Origin: Notospermus geniculatus
Taxonomy: Eukaryota; Nemertea; Pilidiophora; Heteronemertea; Lineidae
Length of the DNA stretch: 64,000 bases
NCBI GenBank assembly: GCA_002633025.1
Contig: NMRB01000297.1
Coordinates: 314,444-378,443 of the forward strand
Direction of reading: 5' to 3'
Each line of letters begins with the position of its first letter. The stretch's first letter is position 1. Below, piece by piece: positions 48,581-59,663 of this stretch. Made by a program: the position numbers and the translations under genes. Under the pieces are notes generated by a model. That model was not told where the DNA came from, did no database searches, and saw nothing but the letters and a program-made list of their open reading frames with translations.

Positions 48581-48940
48581 GTGGGTGATCCACCGACTTT
48601 ACGACGAGTTTACGATCAGTTTGCGATTAGTTCACGACGAGTTTGCGAGTAGTTTACGACGAAAAATCATAGCCGGTGGATCAGCGTTCACAATTCGTTC
48701 ACGACGAGTTTGCGACTCGTTCACGACTGAATTCTGTTGACGACGAGTTTGCGACGAGTTTACAACGAGGTCAAACATGTTTGATTTGGTTCGGTGGATC
48801 AGCTTCAACGTCACATCATTTCTTCACGATCAGTTTGCGACTAGTTTACGACGAGTTTGCGATTCGTTGACGACTGCCGTCATGAACTAGTCGCAAACTG
48901 ATCGTAAACTCGTCGTAAAGTCGGTGGATCACCCGCATTA
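48581..48940. mobile_element. MITE with an internal ACGAGTTTGCGA array
   Basis: GGGTGATCCACCGACTTTAC and GTAAAGTCGGTGGATCACCC are exact inverted ends. Inside are about 15 degenerate units of ACGAGTTTRCGA/TAGTTCACG. A second internal GTGGATCAGC motif occurs at 48676 and 48793. Confidence 0.88.
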
Positions 48941-49021
48941 CTAACACCTCATCTGTTTTTGGCATGTCAAGTCACTCACACACTCTGATTGTTTCCCAAT
49001 GTTTTGAATGCTTTTATATTG

Positions 49022-49131
49022 CAGGCGTAGATCCAGAGGGGGCGCGCCAGGCGCACGCCTCCCTTTTGGCCAACACATCTGTAAAATCGACCTGAAATTT
49101 GGCTCTTTTCCCAAATCCTGGATCCGCTCGT
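49022..49131. mobile_element. GGATCC-type MITE, short copy
   Basis: CAGGCGTAGATCCAGAGGGG to CCTGGATCCGCTCG. Confidence 0.65.
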
Positions 49132-50082
49132 ATACTGCCCAATTCTTTGCTTCAACTTTATGGCAGAGGAGCAAAAGGCCGTGGGAGGGTAGCTCAACTA
49201 GGGTTGATGTCCAAGCCAAAGGGGGGAGTTTCAGGGCCTTCTCCAGAAATTTTGACAATGTCGTGCAGGCCTAAAGTATGTTTTAAATCATCTGGAGCTT
49301 GATGGGAGGACCTTTTGGTTGTCAGGCAGACCTTGGTTTTGATGTTGAAGTCTGGTTATTGAAATGCGTTTTATTGACAGGACACTTCCAGCCTATGCCT
49401 GTGTTCAATTTCGAATCAAGGCCTAGTTGCATGTTCTATTTCGAACCAAGGTTCAGCTGGTTAGAAAACAATGTGTGTTGGACCGTTTGGAGTAAACCCT
49501 AAATTCATTGTTGTCTGGTTATTAGGGGTTTGACTGACATACGCCCATCGAGCTCCAGATGATTTAAACGGACGATAAGTACTTTTCCTTGTGTCTTGAA
49601 CAAAAAATCTTTGCCGTGCCAAAAACGGGGAAGGAGGGAGTACACCAACGCCCCTTGGCTCCAATCTTGCTGTCCATTATTTTTGCACAAATGCAACTTC
49701 ATGTGTCACGGTTTATCAGTGGAATATGTTATCCATCCTGAGGTAATCAGTAGTTCTTAGCGCTTGCTTCCTCCGTCACCGCACATAAGGATGATCGTGA
49801 CGATTTCTTCTAACTCACAGGGGGTGAGGTTGCCTTAACTGCATCAAGTTAATGGGGTTGTAGCCATTCTTTTTCTACAATTTGATGGCGCTGCGACCGT
49901 ATCAACTTTTCCACTGTGACGTTGTACCGAACGTCACCGATCACACTACCGTGACGTTGTGGCTTCATGCACGCACCTCGTATTGCCACGGAGATGACAT
50001 CCTGAAGACAAAGAAAAGGCCTGATACGGTCGCAGCGACATCTTTCCGTGGAGAAGTGGCGATGACCTCATTGCCATTTAAA
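49132..50082. other. no gene seen; small hairpin
   Basis: GCGCTGCGACCGTATCA (49890) and TGATACGGTCGCAGCG (50021) form a 148-bp hairpin. The rest looks single copy and could belong to the 3' UTR of the PH gene if the AATAAA at 50624 is used. Confidence 0.4.
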
Positions 50083-50398
50083 GGAGCACGGTATTAGATC
50101 TCAAATGCGTTATTTGACTGCCGATTTACATGTAGAGGGAGCCACCTAGCGGCATTAAAGCGGAGTATTCGCACCGAGTCAAAGATTCCACAGAACAGTT
50201 TCCGGATCGGCCGCCACAATGCATTTACCAGTTGTTGTTACGAATAAAACGGGTTGTTTTATTATTTTTGGTTCACTTTGGACAGACGCGAACAATCCGC
50301 TTTAAGACAATACAAAAATACATTACAAGTCCCTGGGTTGGAGAGTGGCGCAGTGCTGCCGGCTGTTGAGAAAAAGTGTCAATACAGTGTTCCTTTAA
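50083..50398 (+). mobile_element. AGCACGGTAT element, full-length copy
   Basis: AAAGGAGCACGGTATTAGAT to GTCAATACAGTGTTCCTTT; the short ends are inverted. Shared blocks with 27185-27400 and 2095-2262. Confidence 0.7.
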
Positions 50399-50623
50399 TT
50401 GGAGGCAATAATGTTCAGTTCAGGCCGGTTGAGATTTTTTTCAACTAAGGTCCATGATTCACTCATTTGGCATGACATTTTTGCAAATCATGTTTTTATG
50501 TGACAGCTGATCCAGTAAACATACAAATGTTATTGACAGCTGTATTTAAATTGTACTGTTGACTGTGAGTACTTTGTAACTTATCGACGAGGAATTCGAG
50601 TATATGTGTGATGAATGTTTTGA

Positions 50624-50629
50624 AATAAA
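50624..50629 (+). terminator. possible poly(A) signal AATAAA of the PH gene
   Basis: AATAAA is followed about 20 bp later by a GT-rich tract (TCTGTTTGTTATG). It lies 4.9 kb past the stop, so assignment to the PH gene is weak. I saw no better signal in the first few hundred bases after 45686. Confidence 0.22.
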
Positions 50630-51436
50630 AACCTAGTCAAGTCTGTTTGTTATGCTTCTTTGAATGGCGTTTTTGTCGACAAATATTTTGGATGCATTAT
50701 CCCTTGGTTTTCGGGGTGCAGTTTGTTGTATAAGAATAATTTATATCTATTTATATTTTCATGTTTTGTACCTTATACTGTATAATTGTAATTTATCTAT
50801 ATATATTAAAATTTATCAACCAGTCAACTAAAATGTTGAATACTGTAAACTCAACAATTTTTGATTGTTGCAAATTCTTAGAAATTCTAGTGTCAGTGCC
50901 AAGTCGTTAAACCACGTATTGAAAACTTTAATTAATTCAATTTCACATTTATAAACAAAAATTGAGGAGTTTACAGTTCCATGTTTTTCCATTTTCACCA
51001 ACATTTTAATATTTTGATCAAGTCATCAATAATTATTTGTCAGTAAGATTTTCTCCCACATATCTGGTTTCCTCCTACATTTGAAAACAATGGTCTCTAT
51101 GTCGTCAATTATATTTTAAGAACCTTGGAGGAATTATACATACAGTATAATTCATACATTATAATTCCTCCAAGTAAGAACAAACCCCTTAATACAGTGG
51201 CGTCGCAACCCTAATAATGGGGTTATGAATAAGAAATGGCCCCTTGATCACCAAACTTTGTACAAATGTATTCTGTTAATAAGCAATGCATGCTCCCTCT
51301 GTTCCAATATGCACACATCACATTCATTCTGTGGAGGTATTGGTAAATGTTCCATTTTTTCACAATAAAAATTCCAATATATATTTCCTTTGCAAATGGT
51401 ATAGTTTGACGTGAATTTTTCCTGGCAACTTAGAAT
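50630..51436. other. AT-rich stretch with one small palindrome
   Basis: TTGGAGGAATTATA at 51124 and TATAATTCCTCCAA at 51162 are an exact inverted pair around a 25-bp loop. Nothing coding. Confidence 0.5.
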
Positions 51437-51718
51437 AAAACTAGACTGGTTCACGGTCCCAATATCGCTAACGGATAAGGGACCGGTATTGCCTGATGTA
51501 ATGACGTAGTTGATTGGCTAGCTCTTTTTGAATTTGAATTTGTAACGTCACAGTTGATTGGTTAGCTATTTTGGGATGTGAGGTAAGTAAGCTGTTTCTC
51601 AGTACTGAGGGGAATCCTCTGTGACGTCATATTGTGGCAGCTTTCTGCCACAAAATGGCCGCCCAATACCGGTCCCTTTCTCCGTCTGAGCTATTTTGGG
51701 ACCGGGAACTGGTCTAAA
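51437..51718. mobile_element. MITE with CTAGACTGGTTCACGGTCCC ends
   Basis: CTAGACTGGTTCACGGTCCC and GGGACCGGGAACTGGTCTA are inverted. The inner GGGACCGGTATTG and CAATACCGGTCCC also pair. Confidence 0.8.
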
Positions 51719-52441
51719 ATAAAACAAGGCCGGCAGCCTTTGGTGGGTCACGTGGGGGATGAGATGGGAGGGGGCTGATAGTGAAAAACAGGACAAGACC
51801 TGAATAGGAAGGTTATCTCCGGCGCCGGTAATACGAAACCGAAGACCACCATCCTGGGATGTGCGCGGTTAACTTGGAAATGGTGCAAACAATGCCGCAC
51901 TTGACCGCCGTCCGTTCGATTACTCGGGTTGGTTGACCTATAGTTTCTTACGCATGCGCACAGTGTTTCCTGCTTCTTGCGCATGCCCATTGAATAATGG
52001 CGCTGAATACCGGCGGACCGATTTTTTGAAATGCCCCAAGGCGTAAAGCAAGCATCCCTATCTTTTGGGCGCCCCGTCCGTGGTTCAGGTAGGTGTCAAA
52101 TGAATCTCTAACATTTTGTCTTGCCGGACGCCAACATTTCAAACAAAAAAAGAAGCTTCTGAAATGACTAGGCGAGTTTGAAAAACGGAACCTTCATCCC
52201 TCCATTTTAGTAGGCGGAGGCCCTATTCGTTCTCATGATTCGCTCAACGTAAAACATTTTTATGCGGTTTTCATGAATAAATAATGCTGACAGGCTAGCC
52301 TCTGTGTGATGGTCTCTACAAGACCTCAAACCTCGTCTGACCTTGGTCAGTACGTTGTTTACATTTGGATCGACTTCTGCATATCCCACTACTATTTCTA
52401 CTACATTCCAATGCGGAACTGCAGAGCAAGGAAATTATTAT

Positions 52442-52620
52442 CAGGCGCGGATCCAAGGGGGGGGGGCAAAGCCGGCCCGTGCCCCCTCTATTTTGTGGAA
52501 AATCTTTAAAATTGACCGGGAAATTTTGAAATTTTGAAAAGATGTTAAAATTTGACCGAAGTTTTCCACGATGTGCGCTGGCTGTACCCCCTCTTTCCCA
52601 TGATTCTGGATCCGCCCCTG
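52442..52620. mobile_element. GGATCC-type MITE
   Basis: CAGGCGCGGATCCAAGGGGG to CTGGATCCGCCCCTG. It is a close reverse-complement relative of 15227-15402. Confidence 0.82.
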
Positions 52621-52967
52621 ATTATAATGTACACTACTCGCCAATTTTGGAATCGTCCTGAACAATCCCTAATATCGATATCCTATTTTATTTACATTTC
52701 AATTTCGGTATGGTCGAAATAATCGAAGACTACGGGTGTTCATCCGCGCTCTGTATGAATTTACTCCCCGCTAGGCTCTCATCCACTAACCAATTACATT
52801 GTATGCGGATGCCAAAAGGGGCGAAAAAAGTATACTACCATGCGATAACAGTCTCAAAATCGTCAATACATATTCTTCGCCCATGGCACATTACCAAATT
52901 TATCTGCAGTACGCGGGAATTACACTCTGCCTCTCTTGCGGCAACCGCAAAACGGGGTTAGAGACTT

Positions 52968-53088
52968 TTCGCAAAGCCCCCGAAACCCAAACGCGAACGC
53001 CAATCCCATTGTTCGATGACACGAAGAGAGCACCGAACAAAAGGATTGACGTTCGTGTTTGCGTTTCAGGGGCTTTGCGAAAATCCTA
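52968..53088. mobile_element. 120-bp hairpin MITE
   Basis: TTCGCAAAGCCCCCGAAACC pairs with GTTTCAGGGGCTTTGCGAA; CGCGAACGCCAATCC with GGATTGACGTTCG. Confidence 0.8.
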
Positions 53089-54058
53089 CTGATCCGATTT
53101 TCGCTCCCTTCATTCTTTTTACTCATTTTACTCACCTTTTTACACAAGGTAGGCCTATAGGGAGGTCATTTGTTCAATAGGCTACCTTGGGGGTGTGGTC
53201 ACTTCGGTTGGTCAGCGGCGCCCGATGGAACTCCAGGGTGTGTCACGTGGTGGGGACAAAAATAGGTCATGGGATTTTTCACTTCCAGACCTAAATCGGC
53301 CCAAGCAAACAGCTTTTCCGAGGAGAAGTGTAAGGCTACCGGAGGGTGGAGTTGAGGGGGGGGGGGCGTGAACTACCTATACACCCTAGGCGAAAGAACC
53401 AACAGGAATTTTTTTTCTCAAAATCTTTTACTGAGTTGACTGGCCACCATGTTATCATCGAAATATTGGGGCAAAACAAATGTAAATATCGGCTTTTACC
53501 ACAGAGAGTTGGTCACAAAATCAATAATGAAAATTTCGTTGGGCATATCTTGCGTGTTTGTAATACTGCACAGAAGGGTTCAAAGTACCCTTGATTACGA
53601 TGTAACGATTCTCTCACGATGTACATGTATTAAACAGGTGTGAAAGGAAAGAATGTCCCCAAGAAAACTGTCCCATGAACAAAAGATCCTATTGTTACAT
53701 CAATCTCCGGCGATTGGTTTCTATAACCATGCGCCTTAATCAGTCATTAAACAATAGAAACGAACACTTTTTACAGGGGGACATTATTTACTGTTACACC
53801 TGGTATCTCCATTTTTCCGTGCGTGTCGGCATCGCACGTTACTATAGGTCTGCTAGGCTATGGAATTGCATTGCATTGTGTCTACGTCATGTACGTGCAG
53901 TAAATTCCAACTCATTGCAATTGCGCAATCTAAAATAATCGATTTGCATCATCATCCCGCACCATACGGTTGACTATGGGTGGTTAAAACCGCAAATAAA
54001 GACGATACCGAATAAAGACTTGTATGTATTGTTATTCACGATCTCTCTTCGCAGTGCA
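53089..54058. other. no gene or repeat recognised
   Basis: Only short open frames without splice or coding signals. Confidence 0.35.
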
Positions 54059-54262
54059 TGTGATCTCGAGTCGTAGCTAAGAAAGACGTTGGGCGGCGCT
54101 GCAGTCGTTGGGATGATCTCGAGTCGTAGCTGAGAAAGACGTTGGGCGGCGCTGTATTCTATGTACCGCTGTGCGGTGAGAGTGTAATAAATTATCTTAT
54201 CTTATCTGATCTCGGACCGTAGCTGAGAAAGACGCTGGGCGGCGTTGCAGTCGTAAAGATGA
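54059..54262 (+). repeat. three tandem units of GATCTCGAGTCGTAGCTGAG
   Basis: Units start near 54062, 54114 and 54209. Each contains GAGAAAGACGTTGGGCGGCG. The second carries an extra GTAATAAATTATCTTATCTT tail. Confidence 0.8.
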
Positions 54263-55321
54263 TGGAATCGTAGGGAATACATGTTAGGCCCCTACATAAT
54301 TCAACGAGCTTGAAACTTCATCTGCTGCGACTCTAGATCACCCCGACTGCAACGCCATCCAACGTCTTGACTATCAAGTGAAATAGGCCTATATCGAAGC
54401 GTTACTTTCGTGACGAAACCTAGATCCGGCGCAATCAAACTTAGAAATGATTTTCATGCACAGACCTACTCAGTTTTTATCCTGCTGAGGCCTACGATAG
54501 TCGAGCAAAGTCTAAAATCGGCTCCAGATTTGAAGCCGAAATGTCCAATTTTCTAGGTCCAGTTGAACGTAGCCTAGTTGGCGTCTTTGCCGCTGCACTC
54601 CCTCGGCGCTCATTCCACAACAGTAGCGCCGCGGGATTGCAGCGGCAGAGACTGTAACCAGTCTAAGTTAAACGTCACATGCCGCTCTCGTCGAAATCTC
54701 CCGAGATGTTGCCGTATTCCGATGCTGTGAATTACATCAACAAAGCAATTTTCTCCACGATATTCACGGGGGAATTTGTGCACCGATGCTAATTTCACGG
54801 ATCATCCAAAGAACACGTTACATGTGGCTGATGGTGGCAATCCGCAAGAAATATTTACAAAAAGCATGCGTGTTTTCGTCAGTGAGTCTCGTCTGCTCCG
54901 TCTCTGTAGCGGGTGTTTATAAATGTGGAACTCGTCTGCCATCTCGGAAGTTTTTGTTTTGGCGTCGTTGAATGTGGAAGCCAGATTCACCAAAAAAGAT
55001 AAAAATCACTTTGAATAAAATCTTGGGAGTATTGCTACACAAATGTTTTCCATTCGTGAATTGCCCAGTGATGTGTGTTGTCAGTTTAAAATTTCTTCCA
55101 AGTCGACAAATGCCCCAAAAAGGTAATACATAAGAACTTTCGGTTGGCGTCGCAATGAATCCGCATCGAAGCGATGTATCCGGTAATTATCCTTTTGTCA
55201 GAATGTCATGAACATTTTCCACATCACAATTTTTTTCGGCAGGATATTCACAACCAAATATATAAAGTAAACAGTGCCGGTCAACTGTATCTATCACAAA
55301 AATTCACAAAAACATAAACGT

Positions 55322-55699
55322 TTATTTTCTGCCGTATCGGAATGGTTTGTGAGAAGCTTGGTCGTTCGAGCCGCCACCTATTTGACTACCGAAGGATGAG
55401 AGTCGGGCCTCAACCGGAAGTGGCCCCATTGAAGGCCAAAATCCGGTCTTCTTGTGTCTGACTTCGTTGCTTTCCTCCTCCAGGGCGGACGACAGGGCCC
55501 TGTCTGTGTCGATTATGTTCTGAAGTTTGTCCATAAGTTCCCGTACGAGGTTTTTGAGCTCCGCATCCTGCCTGAGACCGTTGTGCGCGGATCGCCGTCT
55601 ACGTAGGAGATATTTGTGTAGATCGTCAGCGTTTTCGCTGCTGACGTAACATATGGACAGAATAACAAGGAATGCGCAACCGTAGATGTACTTGTTCAT
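55322..55699 (-). CDS. secreted prohormone with a C-terminal FRY-amide signal
   Basis: Reading the minus strand, a pyrimidine-rich CTCCTTTTCTCTTTGCAG ends at 55721. After a short leader, ATG at 55697-55699 opens 125 codons ending in TAA at 55322. Residues 1-22 are a signal peptide (MNKYIYGCAFLVILSICYVS). Cleavage sites: RRRR at 33-36, KK at 83-84 and GRK as the last three residues. After convertase cleavage at KK84 and trimming of the terminal RK, Gly123 would be used for amidation, giving a 38-residue peptide that starts TGFWPSMGP and ends HKPFRY-amide. Residues 44-66 form an amphipathic helix. There are no Cys in the mature part. This is a textbook neuropeptide or peptide-hormone layout. 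The family is not recognised: it has an RY-amide end, but lacks the Arg four residues from the end typical of NPY/NPF and the Cys pair of luqin/RYamide precursors. Confidence 0.72.
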   Translation of the reverse strand: MNKYIYGCAFLVILSICYVSSENADDLHKYLLRRRRSAHNGLRQDAELKNLVRELMDKLQNIIDTDRALSSALEEESNEVRHKKTGFWPSMGPLPVEARLSSFGSQIGGGSNDQASHKPFRYGRK

Positions 55700-55720
55700 T
55701 TTGTGAGTTTTGTGGTGGAT
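55700..55720 (-). other. 5' UTR part of the prohormone coding exon
   Basis: These 21 bases lie between the splice acceptor (AG at 55721-55722 on the minus strand) and the ATG. They imply at least one upstream non-coding exon, not located. Confidence 0.55.
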
Positions 55721-58045
55721 CTGCAAAGAGAAAAGGAGAAAAATTGATGAGAAAACGTGGTATTTTTGGTGACCATGAGTTTCAAGTTATCCCTCTGTCA
55801 TGTCTGTTTACTATATACAGGCGTGATATTCCCTGAAAAGGTATTGGCAGTGTCTTTATTTAGCCGCATTGAGTGGCCAAGGGTCTTTCACCCTTACCCC
55901 CCTTCTTCTGGTTGCCTGGCTTTCCTGAAAAAACAATAGTCAAGTACACGTCGTGACAAACTCTACAACAGTGCCGATTTTCTCCACTACGTTACACGAA
56001 TAGACACTGCCATCGACCAGTCGCCGCCATGTTTGACCGCATCACTCCTCCTAATGGAGTTACCGTTAGGAGCCTGATCACAATTGGTAGATATTTTTCC
56101 ATTTAACCTTCCGCTGCACTCTACTTTTCAAGATGGTAACCTTCGAACGATACTAGAGGGTGTTGGTTGAACCTCGTCCCAAGACCTCTAGTGTCGAGAT
56201 TGACGTCGTGAGCGACTCACAAATCTATATTCGTTGCTCATGAATCCAATACACATGTATAATTGGTGTCATTTTGAAGCGTGCTATCTTCTGCACAAAA
56301 TATCAAAATATCGGCTCGATTCAATAAACCGTTAGAAAGGATGGGCAGCCGTCTATACCAACGTCGGAGCCTTAAGGCCACCAACGAAAAGGTTAAAACT
56401 TGTCTTTTCGACATTTAAATTTTCTCTAGCGCCAGTAAAAGAAAATTATTGTTGAAGAATTCACGTGACATTTCTTTCCAGTCACGTGACACGTCTAATG
56501 AGTCATCCACACCTCGGAGGATGTAGCACCCGATGACGTCACAGGACGGAAGGCCGAGTCACGCTCAACATTTCTGACAGGAAGTGTGCCCAATATTATC
56601 GAACTTTGTCATTTCTTTGGACGATTTCACCTTTGGTGGCCCTAAAAATGGAACACTCTTTCCTTGACTGTAACTTCCACAATTCTCCATTTGTCATTAG
56701 GCCTATATATTTTGCACATCATATCATGTGGTGCGAATTTCAGTTAAGTTTGTCCAAAAACAGCGCCATCTATACTATAATGGACGGTAGCCATGTTGGA
56801 TTTTGTTATCAACCTGAGTTGACCTGTTATCTGCTATACCTTGCTTATGTAATGACTGTACAGAGTTACGGTGGACCGGACTCTCTGCCCTATCTCCTCC
56901 TTAGTTAGGGCTCGAAGCCTAAAAAGAGCGGCCTATGTGTACAGTACAATAGGAGGAGCATGTTTTACGATATTTTGCCTTTAAAAGACATACTGGTTTG
57001 TATGAAAACGAGAGAAAATCAGATGAGTGGTCACCTGCGCTGCCATCTACAAGAATGGCAGTGACCTACTACCAACAGATACACGGTGGGATGCATGTGA
57101 ACCTAGCTATCATGAATCTGGGTCACCTTGGCATTAGCCTGGAGATAAGGCTGATTGTGTAATAACCCAGATGTGATGCTGCTGTTTAGAAAGTCAAAAC
57201 TCCCACCCCCCTGCTCATGGATTTGACGGTTAACGATTAATAAATTAATAAACTACCCCTCTCCAAATAAACTCATCAATAAAGCAACAGATCCTCTACC
57301 ACAGAATATTCTTGACAAACTAACTCCCTCAAAATGTGCTCGCCACGGGTCAATATGCTAGTTTCTACAATGACTCGACGTCCAAAACTGCATGCTGGAC
57401 CAGCTAGGCAATAGGACTGTCAGTCAGTTGACCAATAGGTGTCACTACGGCCCAATTCAATGCCCAGCGGATCTATTCATGGTTGATGGAGCACCAATCA
57501 AGAGAATTTCTTTTGTTTTGGACAGCTAGAACTTTGCTGCCATCTTTTGGCGACAGGCGCGGCTGGCTGCTCCTATTATTCTGGTAACAGGTGTGAAAGA
57601 AATGGTACTTGTTCAGTTGAGGTTGCCAGTGTACCGGCGGAGAAAGTCCCAGGAATGGACGTCCTCAACACAGAGCCATGCATTTTCAACGTTTATGGTC
57701 AAGGTTAGCGACATAATCCTTCACAAAGGCAATCCACTGGGAGAGTATCACCCGGTCTTTATTTGGCACAGCGTCATTTGGGGGGGGGGGCGTATCGATC
57801 GAATCCGATTGTAGTTCAAAACTCTTACGTGTAAACGCTACCCAATGCGGTCCAATGTGGATTTTGTACCCCATTGAACCACATACGACCATTCAAATCT
57901 CGTCTAAACGCAAATGAGACCCGATGCGGTCGATCGGATCCAATCGGATTGAATCTGAATGTGGTTTTTTGGCTTGTCGTCTAAACGGCCCTGCACATGT
58001 CTGTGACCTTTATGTAACCTGCATGGGTGGCGTTGAAGTTTCCTT
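55721..58045. other. no gene recognised
   Basis: Single-copy-looking DNA upstream of the prohormone exon on the minus strand. The promoter and first exon of that gene should lie here or further right, but no decisive signal was found. Confidence 0.35.
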
Positions 58046-59663
58046 TAGAGTTGTCCTCTATTCACAACTGTTTGGAGCTCCAGACTGTTCGAAGAAATAT
58101 AGCACTACATATTAGGTAACAGGCTGGGTAATGTGTGCCAGGAATAGTGCCCATTTCATGGGTGTTATGTGAGTTTGATTTAGTGTCGGTTTTCTACACA
58201 GGTTTGTGGTCAAACCATTATTCAGGGTACATGTATGCATGCCATTGATTTGGAAAAGGCTCAGGCCCTTTCAAAAAAGAAAAAATTTCTCAGGTTGTCC
58301 GTACAAGCCCTGCTTACATAATAGAAATCCCCAGGCTTTTTGAGACTAGGTGTGGGCGTCTACACTACAAAAATAAAATCCAGCCGAATTTAATTGCTAC
58401 GCCTGGCGTTAGGATCGCTGCTGGCGTGCACTCTTCACGAGGAGGCGGCGCTAAATTTCACTGCTGGCTGGCTTCCCATGACCTTGACATTGTCACGCCT
58501 TTTGAAAAAATAAGTTTGTTTATTCCGCGTTCTTATCACTGCTTATCATTACATTTGCTACGTTATCTTTTTGTAAGACAATTTTCTCTCGTAAAAACCA
58601 GGCCTAGGTTTAGAGAACTTACCATGCCCCACAAAAGCTGCACTAGACACGCCGCCTGTCGAAGTGTTAAGAACTAGACAGCCTAAAGCCCGCGTCTATT
58701 GTTTGTAGGCCTCACTACTTAAAAAACCCGCTTGTGACGCGGATCTAAATTAAGCCCTCCAAAACCCTTCGAGCTCGGAGGGCTTAATAGCCGCTCGCTT
58801 TTCATCCCTGGGTCTACTCCTATAGCTACGATTACACCTGTTAAAAATACCCGTGTTTTTCCAGACCCGTGTCAAACCAGTGTGTACGAAAAGCCCGGCG
58901 AGAAATCACACTGCTTATAGGTGCGCTGCATGCGCTGTTCCCGCACTTCCACTAAGTGTTCCGCGCATGCGCACCACGCAACCGAACCCAGTGCCATCTG
59001 TCGCCGTGCTAAGAACTAATAAACTAAAATACGGGGATTTCGAAGCTTGCCGTGTTTTTGAGACACAGGTTTCTTGAAGCCCGGCAATTCACAGCTGTGA
59101 CCGCAAAAAACCCGGGGGTTTTATGTAGTGTATCCAAGGCTATAAATTCGCCTCTCATGATCAGACAGCTCCTCACGACCTCCAAGGTATGCGCCAATCC
59201 TGGCATTATCATTGCCCTGAATTAAACGGGCCTGCTGAAATGCAGCAACCTCTGCCTTTGTAACAGCATCTCCTCGTTGTCTTCGTGTGCAGCCATGGCT
59301 CTCACTAGTAGACCTTTATCCCATTCAACAGTCTCGACAACAGTTGTCAAAGAGTTGTTGCACAGACTCTTCAACAACAGTCTGGCTCCACACAATAGCT
59401 GAACTGTTGGAGTGACAGTATGGACAAACTGAGAAACTTTTTTCAAAAGGGCCTAAGCCTTTTCAAAATCAATGGCATGCATACCCTGAATAATGGTTTG
59501 ACCACAAACCTATAGAAAACTGACACTAAATCAAACTCGCATAACACCTACGAAATGGGCACTATTCCTGGCACACATTACCCAGTCTGTTACCTAATAT
59601 GTAGTGCTATATTTCTTCGAACAGTCTGGAGCTCCAAACAGTTGTGAATAGAGGACAACTCTA
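58046..59663. mobile_element. 1.6 kb element with about 265-bp inverted termini
   Basis: AGAGTTGTCCTCTATTCACA at 58046 is mirrored at 59644-59663. The match continues through GTGCCAGGAATAGTGCCCAT, CATTATTCAGGGTACATG and TCTCAGGTTGTCCGTAC on the left arm and their complements on the right. The interior (58310-59395) has no transposase-like frame. A smaller inverted pair (ACACTAC...GTAGTGTA at 58360 and 59125) suggests another element nested inside. Confidence 0.82.

Noticed and set aside
55727-55939. Plus-strand frame next to the prohormone exon
   Set aside because: No coding pattern. It lies in what should be the intron of the minus-strand prohormone gene.
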